Shown: positions 16,851 through 25,059 of the stretch, piece by piece
Numbering within the stretch: position 1 is the stretch's first letter
How the letters are laid out: every line of letters starts with the position of its first letter
Origin: Rhodoplanes elegans
Lineage (GTDB): Bacteria; Pseudomonadota; Alphaproteobacteria; Rhizobiales; Xanthobacteraceae
Assembly (NCBI RefSeq): GCF_016653355.1
Contig: NZ_NHSK01000061.1
Coordinates: 1 to 64,000, forward strand
Reading direction: 5' to 3'
DNA: 64,000 nucleotides
The notes under the pieces: model-generated
Database searches by the model: none
What the model saw: only the letters and a program-made list of their open reading frames with translations
What the model was told of the DNA's origin: nothing
Position numbers and translations under genes: made by a program

Positions 16851-17275
16851 GCGAGAGCCGGCGACCGCCCTCCCGACAGCCGTATCGTCCTGACACCGTC
16901 CCGACGCTGACACCGTCCCGACAGCGATCGCCCGGTCGCCTCCGCTCGCCCGACAGCGACGTCCGATCGCGTCACGCGGGACGGGAGCCTGCGCGGCCCT
17001 GGACCCTGGGCTCGTGGTCCGCGACGGTCGTCTCGGGGCATCGAGTCGTGTAATATTTCTGGGTCTTTCGGCTTACGCTGCGCCGGCACATCCGCGTGGA
17101 CGGCTCGTCCGCTTGGGCTATGCCGTTGCAAACAAAGTGGTAATTTTTTCCTTCCGAACGAGGTGCGAGATTTTGGGGGGGTTGTGCTAAACGCGGTCTA
17201 GTCAACTCAGGGTATTGTGGGCGGTTGCCTTTGCGGGAGACCGTGCCGGATCAACCTTGAAGTCGGGGCGGGGCG
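16851..17275. other. 425-bp gap after tRNA-Trp without a recognisable gene
   Basis: The first part is GC-rich with a duplicated CCGTCCCGACxGC motif (16896-16925). The second part (17047-17215) is clearly richer in A and T than the surroundings, including GTAATATTTCTGGG, TGGTAATTTTTTCC and GAGATTTTGGGGGGG. This is unlike the neighbouring genes and may be an insertion scar or a promoter region for the gene at 17276. No convincing reading frame was seen. Confidence 0.5.
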
Positions 17276-18580
17276 ATGGCCGTAGAAGCCGCAATGCTTC
17301 GGGGACGTGACGCTGACCGCGACGCACAGGCGGCGAACCGCGAGGCGCCGGCTGGCCGCGTCGCGCGTCGGCTGTTCGTCCATATCGGCGGATTCGATCC
17401 GGAGCCTCCGGAGCGGGTCTATCGGCGTTTCGCCCGCGAGACGGGACGCTTTCGGCGAGCCTGGTCGGTCCTCACGGTGATGACCGAGCCTGAGCACCGG
17501 CCGGACGGTGCCGACTGGACGGTCGAGACCACCGGGCGAAACTGGCGGGTGACGACCCGGGTCCGGCTCTTCCGCTGGGACGATCTGCTGGACGCGTATG
17601 CGGCCGCCCCGTGGTGGAAGCGCATGGGCCGCGGGATGCTCGCGTGCCTCGACTTCGTGGCCGGCGGTGCCCTCCACCGCTATCTCCGGACCGCCTGGCG
17701 CTACGCTCTGTTCTTCCTATACCCGCCCCTCACCGTCCTCGCCTTCGCCGTCGCGGCCGGCTTCGGCGGGGCGGCGCTGGGCCGCGCGACCGATTCGGCT
17801 CTCGCCGGCGTGCTTCTCGGCGCGGCCGTCTTCGGCGCGCTGCTGTACGGGCCGGGCCGGTGGTTCAAGCTTCCGCTGGCATTCGACGACTGGACCTTCG
17901 CGAGCGCCTATGTCCGGGTTCCGCCGCAAGTCCTGGCGGACCGGCTCGACCGCCTCGCGGCCGACCTCGTTGCCGCGACGCGCGACGGCGAGTTCGACGA
18001 GATCGTCGTGCTCGGCCACAGCCTCGGCGCGGTGCTCGCCATCGACGCGATCGACCGTGCGCTGGCGCTGGCGCCCGATCTCGGGCGCACTGGACCACCC
18101 GTGGGGCTGGTCACGGTCGGCTCGTCCGTCCTCAAGATCGCGCTGCACGGCCGGGCCGTCCGCTTCCGCGCGGCGCTCGCCCGGGTCTCGGTCGCGGACG
18201 GACCCTTCTGGGTCGAGTATCAGGCGCTGAGCGACGTGATGAACTTCTACAAGACCGACCCGGTCGGCGATGCGGGGCTGGTGCCGAGCGGGCGGCCGCT
18301 GGTGCGCGTGGTGCGAATCAGCCGGATGCTGGACCCGGCCTATTACCGGCGCATCTGGGGGCGGTTCTTCCGCCTGCACTGCCAGTTCGTCCGCGGCAAT
18401 GATCGGCGCACCGCCTACGACTATTTCATGCTGGCCTGCGGACCGCTCGCCGTGCGAGAGACGGCCTGCCTGCCGGATGGTCCGGCCTCGGCGTTCGCGA
18501 CCGACGGATCGTTGATCGAGAGAGCGCCGGCGAACGCCGCGGCCGATGTGGCCGGCTCGGAGATGATGTTGGCGCGATGA
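17276..18580 (+). CDS. Membrane protein with serine-hydrolase elbow, unknown
   Basis: A 434-residue protein. The N-terminal part (LFVHIGGFDPEPPERVYRRFARE) is followed by two hydrophobic segments (about residues 143-165 and 175-192). A lipase-like nucleophile elbow Gly247-His248-Ser249-Leu250-Gly251 follows strand EIVVLGHSLGA, and strand LVTVGSSVLKIAL comes next. This suggests a membrane-bound esterase or lipase of the alpha/beta class, but I do not recognise the family. Its stop overlaps the start of the next gene by four bases (ATGA), so it is coupled to the methyltransferase. It lies in the segment that separates tRNA-Trp from secE. Confidence 0.75.
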   Translation: MAVEAAMLRGRDADRDAQAANREAPAGRVARRLFVHIGGFDPEPPERVYRRFARETGRFRRAWSVLTVMTEPEHRPDGADWTVETTGRNWRVTTRVRLFRWDDLLDAYAAAPWWKRMGRGMLACLDFVAGGALHRYLRTAWRYALFFLYPPLTVLAFAVAAGFGGAALGRATDSALAGVLLGAAVFGALLYGPGRWFKLPLAFDDWTFASAYVRVPPQVLADRLDRLAADLVAATRDGEFDEIVVLGHSLGAVLAIDAIDRALALAPDLGRTGPPVGLVTVGSSVLKIALHGRAVRFRAALARVSVADGPFWVEYQALSDVMNFYKTDPVGDAGLVPSGRPLVRVVRISRMLDPAYYRRIWGRFFRLHCQFVRGNDRRTAYDYFMLACGPLAVRETACLPDGPASAFATDGSLIERAPANAAADVAGSEMMLAR

Positions 18581-19161
18581 CGCTGCTTCTCGCGAAGCTC
18601 GCCTACGGCGCGCTCGTCGTCGGCTGGTTCATCATTCGCTACCCGTATGCGCGGCGCGCCCGGCGGACGCCGGTCGCGTCAAGCCGCCGCGGTCTGCGAG
18701 AAAACCTCCTTCTGAGCGTCTCGCTGACCGGCCTCGGGCTGCTTCCGATCCTGTATGTCGCGACCGGCATGCCGCGCTTCGCCGACTACCCGTTCCAGCC
18801 TGGTCTCGCGGCCTTGGGCGTCCTCGTGACCATCGCCGCCCTGGTGATGTTCCGGCTCTCCCACAAGGCACTCGGCCGCAACTGGTCGATCAGCCTCGAC
18901 GTCCGCGACCGCCACACGCTGGTGACCGACGGAATCTATCGCTGGGTCCGCCACCCGATGTACACGGCCTTCTGGCTGTGGGCGCTCGCGCAGGCCCTCC
19001 TGCTGCCCAACCTGATCGCCGGTCCGGCCGGGCTGGTCGGCTTCGGCATTCTCTTCTTCGGGCGCGTCGGCAGCGAGGAGCGGATGATGCTGGATGCGTT
19101 CGGCGACCAGTACCGTGCCTACATGGCGCGCACCCGGCGCGTCATCCCGCTGGTCTACTGA
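18577..19161 (+). CDS. Isoprenylcysteine carboxyl methyltransferase-family membrane protein
   Basis: A 194-residue integral membrane methyltransferase-like protein. Family hallmarks are the SAM-binding region VTDGIYRWVRHPMYTAFWLW (residues about 112-131) and the C-terminal GSEERMMLDAFGDQYRAYMARTRRVIP. About four hydrophobic segments are seen. Bacterial members are not known to act on prenylated proteins; lipid or small-hydrophobe methylation is likelier. It is coupled to the membrane hydrolase upstream, so the pair may modify and cleave the same lipid-like substrate (inference). Confidence 0.85.
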   Translation: MTLLLAKLAYGALVVGWFIIRYPYARRARRTPVASSRRGLRENLLLSVSLTGLGLLPILYVATGMPRFADYPFQPGLAALGVLVTIAALVMFRLSHKALGRNWSISLDVRDRHTLVTDGIYRWVRHPMYTAFWLWALAQALLLPNLIAGPAGLVGFGILFFGRVGSEERMMLDAFGDQYRAYMARTRRVIPLVY

Positions 19162-19593
19162 CCGCCGGTCGGCGCCCTGGCGGCGATGTCCACCTGACGC
19201 TAGGCGCTGTCTCGCAGACCGAATCGTCGAAGCCCCGCCGCTCCGGCCGGAACCGTCGCCGAATTGTCCCCAAGCGTCGACAGGTCCCCTCCGTCCTTCG
19301 AGCCGTCAGGCTACGCGCGGGAGCCGGGCTCACACGCCTCGGTCGAACGGGTTTCCTCACTCGTTATCATGGGCTTCCCCGGCGTCCTTCGAACCGTTCG
19401 TCGTGCAACTAGCACGCGCGTGCTCAGGGCTAGCCGTGCCCGGGAAGCGTGTCTTCGGTGCAACAATACTTTCGGAATGCGCTCCCCGAAGGGCCTTTTC
19501 GGGCTATCGATGGTTGCGCCGCCCGATGTCTTGCACGACCCTTCGGCAGCTCACGGATACGTGGGTACATGGGGAAAGATCACGGGGGCTCAC
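19162..19593. other. 432-bp gap with a 14-bp perfect palindrome
   Basis: Holds no convincing gene; all frames are arginine/serine-rich noise. A perfect palindrome AGCACGCGCGTGCT lies at 19411-19424. The stretch 19450-19560 has lower GC and a TTGCAC...-like element, and could hold the promoter of the small secreted protein at 19594. Confidence 0.45.
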
Positions 19594-19788
19594 ATGTTGA
19601 AACTCGCAGTCATCGCATCCGCCAGTCTCGCCTTGGTCGGCTCGGCGTTCGCCGCCGACATGCCGGTCCGCCAGCCGCCGCCGCCGGTCGCCGCCGTCGG
19701 CAAGGCTCCGATCGGCAAGGCTCCGATCGGCAAGTCGCCGATCGGCAAGGCTCCGATCGGCAAGGGCCCGGTCGTCGCGAAGTACTGA
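19594..19788 (+). CDS. Small secreted protein with GKAPI-type repeats
   Basis: A 64-residue product. Residues 1-21 are a textbook Sec signal peptide (MLKLAVIASASLALVGSAFA, cleavage before ADMP). The mature part begins PVRQPPPPVAAV and then repeats the pentamer GK(A/S/G)P(I/V) five times, ending VVAKY. The DNA shows the same 15-bp periodicity (about 19698-19775). The mature peptide would be only about 43 residues, basic and probably unstructured. An ATG with GGGGGCTCAC upstream supports this start. No function is known to me; it could bind the cell envelope or be a matrix peptide. Confidence 0.7.
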   Translation: MLKLAVIASASLALVGSAFAADMPVRQPPPPVAAVGKAPIGKAPIGKSPIGKAPIGKGPVVAKY

Positions 19789-19946
19789 GACAGGTCTCGG
19801 GCCGGCCGATCGCTCGGCCGGCTCGCTCTTCTCGGCCGGTCATGACCGACCGCTGCAAGACACTCCGCTGCAAGACCCGGGACCGCTGGTCGACGAGCTC
19901 GACCTGCGGTCCCGCAGCACCCGGTGCCGCGAGCCAGGAGGCCTCG

Positions 19947-20618
19947 ATGTTCGACCTTTTCAATCGCAAACGTCTCGTCGCGATCGTCGCCGGCCTGTCC
20001 GCGGTCGTCCTGTCGACCGGCATCGCGATCGATGCCGCCAAGGCGCAGGGAACCCCGCTGACGCGGGTCTCCGCCGTCGGGCAGGTGGACGGCGACGTCG
20101 CCGCGCCGCGCCCGCCCAAGCCGGCCGCCAAGTCCGGTGGCCGCTACTATGTCGATTTCCGCGCCCGCACCGCGGCGAGCTACGGTCACGCCTTCATCTG
20201 GTACGGCAAGTCGGGGCAGCGCGCCGTCGAGGTGGCCGGCCTCCATCCGGCGACCGACAGCGTCATTCCGTACATCCTCGGGCACATCCTCCCGGTGCCG
20301 GCCGAGACCGGCAAGAGCTACGGCGATCTCGACGAGCAGTACCTGACCGCGAGCTACCGGGTGTACCTGACGGACGCCGAGGCCCAGAAGGTGTTCGCCT
20401 ACATCAAGCGCAAGCAGGCCACCACGCTGGTGTGGAACGCCGCGACCATCAACTGCGTCGCGTTCATCTCCGACATCGCCCAGTACATGGGGCTCGAGGT
20501 GCCGAGCTCGAACCTGCTGTACCCGGAGGATTGGGTGAACCGCCTGCGCGCGCTCAACCGCGGCCGCAAGGTGACGGTCAGCGCGGACTCGGCCGGATTC
20601 CAGAGCGACGCCCGCTGA
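19947..20618 (+). CDS. Secreted protein with possible permuted papain-like (NlpC/LRAT-type) core
   Basis: A 223-residue exported protein: signal segment at residues 9-34 (LVAIVAGLSAVVLSTGIAIDAAKAQG), a Pro/Ala-rich linker, then a domain with a His in ASYGHAFIWYGK and a Cys in TINCVAFISDIAQYMGL. His before Cys, followed by a hydrophobic helix, is the order in circularly permuted NlpC/P60-like folds (LRAT, DUF4105 types). A role as amidase, acyltransferase or peptidase in the envelope is therefore possible, but is inference from a few motifs. The ATG at 19947 has CAGGAGGCCTCG upstream. An upstream extension of the frame is not credible. Confidence 0.75.
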   Translation: MFDLFNRKRLVAIVAGLSAVVLSTGIAIDAAKAQGTPLTRVSAVGQVDGDVAAPRPPKPAAKSGGRYYVDFRARTAASYGHAFIWYGKSGQRAVEVAGLHPATDSVIPYILGHILPVPAETGKSYGDLDEQYLTASYRVYLTDAEAQKVFAYIKRKQATTLVWNAATINCVAFISDIAQYMGLEVPSSNLLYPEDWVNRLRALNRGRKVTVSADSAGFQSDAR

Positions 20619-20673
20619 AGGGCCGGGGCCGGGTGCGGCGCAAGCCCGCCACATGGCCGGAAGGACCGAAATT

Positions 20674-20704
20674 CCGACGGCTCGCCCTCCGGGCGAGCCG
20701 TCGG
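20674..20704. terminator. 14-bp perfect hairpin after the secreted protein gene
   Basis: Arms CCGACGGCTCGCCC and GGGCGAGCCGTCGG flank a 3-base loop, 55 bp after the stop at 20618. No T-run follows, so termination would need Rho or be inefficient. The 475-bp gap 20619-21093 otherwise holds a putative secE promoter and no gene. Confidence 0.6.
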
Positions 20705-20823
20705 CGTTCGGGGGTCGGGCGAGGCGCCCGAGTGGGTGTGATCGGCGACGTTCGACTGTTCTTCGAGCCTTGAATTTCCCGGAGAAAATCGCGCCCAGGC
20801 GGGCCCGGATCGGCCGGGTTCTG

Positions 20824-20851
20824 TTGACGGCTCCGCCCGAACGTGTAAAAC
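20824..20851 (+). promoter_or_regulatory. Putative housekeeping promoter for secE-nusG
   Basis: TTGACG and TAAAAC are separated by 16 bp, a good fit to an alphaproteobacterial sigma-70 promoter. It lies about 240 bp before the secE start, leaving a long leader. No better match was seen nearer to secE. Confidence 0.5.
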
Positions 20852-21093
20852 GAGCCGACCTAGACGTTCGAAGTTTCGGACGAGTCTGCAGGGACCGCCC
20901 CGATTTCGATTGCGATCCGAGCCTCCTGGCGTCTGGAATCCCTCAACTCCAGCCTGGTCTGAGCGTCGCCGATCGCACAGCCCGGCCTGGGGGCGGCTCT
21001 CGCCGCAGAGAGTCCGTGAGGAGAGGGAGCTGACGGCGATCCGGCCGTCGCCCGCGCGGCTTTTCACGCATTTTGGGACGATCGGAAGAGGCG

Positions 21094-21291
21094 ATGGCGA
21101 AGGTTAGCCCGTTCAAGTTCTTGCAGGAGGTCCGCTCGGAGACCGAGAAGGTCACCTGGCCGACCCGGCGGGAGACCGCGATCACCACCTTGATGGTGTT
21201 CGTGATGTCGGCGAGCGCCGCCATCTTCTTCCTGCTAGCCGATCAGGTCATCCGGTTCGGCGTGACGCTCGTGCTCGGGATCGGACGCTGA
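21094..21291 (+). CDS. secE: Protein translocase subunit SecE
   Basis: SecE is the small essential membrane subunit of the SecYEG channel. The 65-residue product has the conserved amphipathic stretch FLQEVRSETEKVTWPTRRET (residues 7-26) followed by one membrane helix. This is the short, single-span form usual in Alphaproteobacteria. The ATG at 21094 (MAKVSPFKF) is preferred to an in-frame ATG at 21073. It lies eight bases before nusG, its normal partner. Confidence 0.96.
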   Translation: MAKVSPFKFLQEVRSETEKVTWPTRRETAITTLMVFVMSASAAIFFLLADQVIRFGVTLVLGIGR

Positions 21292-21299
21292 CGCGGCGG

Positions 21300-21839
21300 A
21301 TGATGGACATGAGCAAGCGCTGGTACATCGTTCACGCCTATTCGAATTTCGAGAACAAGGTCGCCGAGTCGATCCGCGAGCAGGCGCGCCAGCGCCATCT
21401 CGAACACCTGTTCGACGAGATCCTGGTGCCCAAGGAGAAGGTCCAGGAGGTGCGCCGCGGCCGCAAGGTCGATTCGGAGCGCAAGTTCTTCCCGGGCTAC
21501 GTGCTGGTGAAGATGGACCTCACCGACGAGGCCTACCACCTCATCAAGAACACCCCGAAGGTCACCGGCTTCCTCGGCAGCGACAACAAGCCGATGCCGA
21601 TCTCCGAGGCCGAGGCCGGCCGCATCCTGCACCAGGTGCAGGAGGGGATCGAGCGGCCGAAGCCGACCGTCTCGTTCGAAATCGGCGAGCAGGTGCGGGT
21701 CTCCGACGGGCCGTTCGCCTCGTTCAACGGCGTGGTCGAGGAGGTCGACGACGCCCGCTCGCGCATCAAGGTCGCGGTGTCGATCTTCGGTCGCGCCACG
21801 CCGGTCGAGCTGGAGTTCGGGCAGGTCGAGAAGGTCTGA
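21300..21839 (+). CDS. nusG: Transcription termination/antitermination factor NusG
   Basis: NusG binds RNA polymerase and links it to Rho or the ribosome. The 179-residue product has the NGN domain (RWYIVHAYSNFENKVAESI; FFPGYVLVKM) and the C-terminal KOW domain (GEQVRVSDGPFASFNGVVEEVD). Three in-frame ATGs (21300, 21303, 21309) compete; MSKRWYIVHA at 21309 is also reasonable. It follows secE closely and is followed by a strong terminator, so the pair is its own transcription unit here. Normally rplK comes next; here an insert of 1.8 kb intervenes. Confidence 0.97.
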   Translation: MMDMSKRWYIVHAYSNFENKVAESIREQARQRHLEHLFDEILVPKEKVQEVRRGRKVDSERKFFPGYVLVKMDLTDEAYHLIKNTPKVTGFLGSDNKPMPISEAEAGRILHQVQEGIERPKPTVSFEIGEQVRVSDGPFASFNGVVEEVDDARSRIKVAVSIFGRATPVELEFGQVEKV

Positions 21840-21873
21840 CCGTAACGTCCTGTTAACCATCGAAATTCGTCGA

Positions 21874-21900
21874 ACGGCCGGGGCTCGCCCCGGCCGTTTT
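21874..21900 (+). terminator. Rho-independent terminator of secE-nusG
   Basis: Arms ACGGCCGGGG and CCCCGGCCGT flank the loop CTCG and run into TTTT, 34 bp after the nusG stop. It also separates nusG from the convergent oxidoreductase gene ending at 21947. Confidence 0.9.
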
Positions 21901-21946
21901 GCTGTTGGGCTTCTGCGACGGTGGTTCCGAAGGCCCTGCTAAGGCC

Positions 21947-22963
21947 TTAAAATCCTTCAAGGACCAGCTTGCCGCGGGTGCGGCCGCTCTCGATCAGGGC
22001 ATGGGCGCGACGCAGCGTCGCCGCGTCGATGCGCCCGAGCGTCTCGGTCGCCGTGGTCGCGACGCGACCGGCATCGACCAGATCGGCCACCGCGTCGAGC
22101 AGCCGATGCTGCTCGATCATGTCCGGTGTCCCGAACAGCGGTCGGGTGAACATCAGCTCCCAGTGCAGCGAGGCGCATTTGCGTTTCAGCTTGCGCACGT
22201 CGATCGGTCCCGGGTCGTCGATCAGGCCGAATCTGCCCTGCGGCGCGATCACGTCGGCGATCGTGTCGAAGTGCTGGTCGGTGCTCGTGGTGGAGAAGAT
22301 ATAGGGCACGGTGGCATGCCCGATGGCGGCGAGCTGCGGCGCCATCGGCTGGGAATGATCCACGACATGGTGGGCGCCGAGTCCGCGGACCCAATCGGCG
22401 GTCTCGGGGCGCGAGGCGGTGGCGATGACGGTGACGTCGGTGAGGGCGCGGGCGAGCTGGATGGCGATCGAGCCGACGCCCCCGGCGCCGCCGATCAGCA
22501 GCAGGGCGGGGCCTCCGTCGCTGCCGCCCCGGCTGCGCGGAATGCCCAGACGGTCGAACATCATCTCCCAGGCCGTGATGGCCGTCAGCGGCAGCGCCGC
22601 GGCGGCCGCGAAGCCCAGCCGTCTCGGCTTGCGGCCGACGATCCGTTCGTCGACCAGGTGGAACTCGGCATTGGTCCCGGGACGGGCGATCGAGCCGGCG
22701 TAGAAGACCTCGTCGCCTGGCCGGAACAACGTGACGTCCGGCCCGGCCGCCGCCACCACGCCGGCGGCGTCGTAGCCGAGAACGACGGGCGTTCCAGTGG
22801 TTTCGGTCCGCTTCCTCATTTTGGTGTCGACCGGGTTCACCGACACGGCCTTCACCTCGACCAGGAGGTCGCGTCCGGTCGGCTCCGGCCGTTCGAGGGT
22901 CAGGTCGATCAGCGATTCGGGGTCGTCGATGGGCAGCGAGCGGGTGAAGCCGACGGCACGCAT
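21947..22963 (-). CDS. Zinc-free quinone oxidoreductase-like MDR protein
   Basis: A 338-residue medium-chain dehydrogenase/reductase, probably NADPH-dependent and acting on quinones or electrophilic carbonyls. The N-terminal GroES-like domain includes VKAVSVNPVDTKMRKR and LGYDAAGVVAAAGPDV; the Rossmann motif is LLIGGAGGVGSIAIQLA. Catalytic zinc ligands of alcohol dehydrogenases are absent. It is divergent from an HxlR-type regulator at 23094; this arrangement is typical of redox- or electrophile-induced detoxification pairs. It is part of the insert between nusG and rplK. Confidence 0.92.
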   Translation of the reverse strand: MRAVGFTRSLPIDDPESLIDLTLERPEPTGRDLLVEVKAVSVNPVDTKMRKRTETTGTPVVLGYDAAGVVAAAGPDVTLFRPGDEVFYAGSIARPGTNAEFHLVDERIVGRKPRRLGFAAAAALPLTAITAWEMMFDRLGIPRSRGGSDGGPALLLIGGAGGVGSIAIQLARALTDVTVIATASRPETADWVRGLGAHHVVDHSQPMAPQLAAIGHATVPYIFSTTSTDQHFDTIADVIAPQGRFGLIDDPGPIDVRKLKRKCASLHWELMFTRPLFGTPDMIEQHRLLDAVADLVDAGRVATTATETLGRIDAATLRRAHALIESGRTRGKLVLEGF

Positions 22964-23093
22964 GAGGTCTCTCCAGGAGGCGGGGTCTCAGGGAGCGGTC
23001 TCGACGAGCCCGCTCTGCACGCGTTGAGCTTGTCGCTACGTCCCAAGAACGCAAGAATGCACTTTTCGAGCTCTAAGGGACCGGGAGGATACC

Positions 23094-23498
23094 GTGCCGA
23101 AGCCGTCCCGGACGTACGACTGCGGTCCCGGCTGCCCCGTGGAGGCGACGCTCGATCTGATCGACGGCAAGTGGAAGGGCGTCGTCCTCTATCACCTGCT
23201 CGACGGCTGCCTGCGCTTCAACGCGCTGCGCCGCAAGCTGCCCGGCGTCACCCAGCGGGTTCTCACCCGCCAGCTCCGCGAGCTGGAGGAGACCGGGCTG
23301 ATCGTCCGAACCGTCTATGCCGAGGTGCCGCCCCGGGTGGAGTACCGGTTGTCCACGCGGGGCGAGAGCCTGCGCACCGTGATCCTGGCCCTGAAGGCGT
23401 GGGGCGACGCCTATCTGGCCGAGCGCGCGGCGAACTCAAAGGCGGAGGCGGCGCCGTCGGAGGCCGGCCCCCTTGTCTCCGACCCGGTCCCGGGATAG
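23094..23498 (+). CDS. HxlR-family transcriptional regulator
   Basis: A 134-residue winged-helix regulator. The family core is clear: CPVEATLDLIDGKWKGVVLYHLLDGCLRFNALRR, then the recognition part VTQRVLTRQLRELEETGLI. Two N-terminal cysteines (Cys10 and Cys14 in DCGPGC) lie where redox- and quinone-sensing members such as YodB carry their sensing Cys. It starts with GTG at 23094, preceded by GGGAGGAT. It most likely represses the divergent oxidoreductase gene through the 130-bp shared region (22964-23093). Confidence 0.93.
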   Translation: MPKPSRTYDCGPGCPVEATLDLIDGKWKGVVLYHLLDGCLRFNALRRKLPGVTQRVLTRQLRELEETGLIVRTVYAEVPPRVEYRLSTRGESLRTVILALKAWGDAYLAERAANSKAEAAPSEAGPLVSDPVPG

Positions 23499-23631
23499 AG
23501 AACCGCCACCCCGTCGCCGGCCCCGCGCCGACGGCGGTGTCGATACGTGGGAGGAGGGACGGTTCGCCGACCGCCCTTGATCCGCACCACGAACCCTGCG
23601 AGCCGGCGGTGCCGGCGCGAAGGACTTTGCC

Positions 23632-24060
23632 ATGGCGAAGAAAATCACAGGATACCTGAAGCTTCAGGTGCCGGCGGGAGCGGCCAATCCGTCTCCGCCG
23701 ATCGGCCCCGCGCTCGGTCAGCGCGGCCTCAACATCATGGAGTTCTGCAAGGCGTTCAACGCCCAGAGCCAGCAGATGGAGAAGGGATCGCCGATCCCGG
23801 TCGTCATCACCATCTATGCCGACCGCTCCTTCACGTTCGAGATGCGCACCCCGCCGGTGTCGTACTTCCTCAAGAAGGCGGCCGGCATCCAGTCGGGTGC
23901 CAAGGCGACCGGCCGCGACTTCGTGGGCTCAATCACCCAGGCCCAGGTGCGCGAGATCGCCGAGAAGAAGATGAAGGACTTCAACACCGACAACATCGAG
24001 TCGGCGATGCGCATGATCGAGGGCTCCGCCCGGTCCATGGGCCTGAGCGTGAAGGGCTGA
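23632..24060 (+). CDS. rplK: 50S ribosomal protein L11
   Basis: L11 forms the base of the GTPase-associated stalk. The 142-residue product has the canonical [20 protein letters not shown] and [20 protein letters not shown] sequences and the C-terminal RNA-binding half ending [20 protein letters not shown] ribosome site precedes the ATG. It is followed four bases later by rplA. It is separated from nusG by an insert carrying an oxidoreductase and its regulator. Confidence 0.98.
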   Translation: MAKKITGYLKLQVPAGAANPSPPIGPALGQRGLNIMEFCKAFNAQSQQMEKGSPIPVVITIYADRSFTFEMRTPPVSYFLKKAAGIQSGAKATGRDFVGSITQAQVREIAEKKMKDFNTDNIESAMRMIEGSARSMGLSVKG

Positions 24061-24064
24061 TCCG

Positions 24065-24781
24065 ATGGCTGAACATGGAAAGCGCGTGGTCGCCTCCCGC
24101 GAGGGCATCGACCGCAACAAGCTCTACTCGCTCACCGAGGCCGTGAGCCTGGTCAAGGCGCGGGCCACCGCCAAGTTCGACGAGACGATCGAGATCGCCA
24201 TGAATCTCGGTGTCGATCCGCGTCACGCCGACCAGATGGTGCGTGGCGTCGTCACCCTGCCGAACGGCACCGGCCGCACGCTCCGCGTCGCCGTGTTCGC
24301 GCGCGGCGCCAAGGCCGACGAGGCCCGCGCGGCGGGCGCCGACGTGGTCGGCGCCGAGGATCTGGTCGAGCGCGTCCAGGGCGGCAACATCGACTTCGAT
24401 CGCTGCATCGCCACCCCGGACCTGATGCCGCTGGTCGGTCGCCTCGGCAAGGTGCTCGGCCCGCGCGGCATGATGCCGAACCCGAAGGTCGGCACCGTCA
24501 CCATGGACGTCAAGGGCGCCGTCGCCGGCGCCAAGGGCGGCTCGGTCGAGTTCCGCGTCGAGAAGGCCGGTATCGTGCACGCCGGCGTCGGCAAGGCGTC
24601 GTTCGAGGCCGACAAGCTGGTCGAGAACATCAAGGCGTTCGCCGACGCGGTGTCGCGGGCGAAGCCGGCCGGCGCCAAGGGCCAGTACATCAACCGGATC
24701 GCCATCTCCTCGACGATGGGCCCGGGCGTGAAGGTCGAGCCGGGCACCGTCCTGGCCGCGGCCGCGGCCGCGCAGCACTGA
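24065..24781 (+). CDS. rplA: 50S ribosomal protein L1
   Basis: L1 binds 23S rRNA at the L1 stalk and in many bacteria represses its own operon. The 238-residue product has standard landmarks ([59 protein letters not shown]). It ends the unit: a terminator follows within 45 bp. In most bacteria rplJ and rplL come next; within this window they do not. Confidence 0.98.
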   Translation: MAEHGKRVVASREGIDRNKLYSLTEAVSLVKARATAKFDETIEIAMNLGVDPRHADQMVRGVVTLPNGTGRTLRVAVFARGAKADEARAAGADVVGAEDLVERVQGGNIDFDRCIATPDLMPLVGRLGKVLGPRGMMPNPKVGTVTMDVKGAVAGAKGGSVEFRVEKAGIVHAGVGKASFEADKLVENIKAFADAVSRAKPAGAKGQYINRIAISSTMGPGVKVEPGTVLAAAAAAQH

Positions 24782-24824
24782 CGACCCCAACGCGGGCGTC
24801 TTCCGCGCGCGCGAAGAACGACGA

Positions 24825-24850
24825 ACGGCCGGGCCAGTCCCGGCCGTTTC
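24825..24850 (+). terminator. Rho-independent terminator of rplK-rplA
   Basis: Arms ACGGCCGGG and CCCGGCCGT flank the loop CCAGT and are followed by TTCGATT. It closely resembles the nusG terminator in stem sequence. Its presence supports rplKA being uncoupled from rplJL. Confidence 0.8.
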
Positions 24851-25059
24851 GATTCGCGCAACACGGTTCGCCTCTGTGGATCGGCCGGAATTGTGTCCGC
24901 TCGTCGCCATAGTCTGGGCGGGAATGCGCGCATGATACGGTCGACAGCGTTGGCCCATCGCCGCGAAGCCATTAAGACTCCGTCAATGATCGATTGTCCT
25001 CGACGGATTCGCGCTCCGGCACCCGCATCGGCCGATCTGCAGACCCGGAGGTGCCCGGC

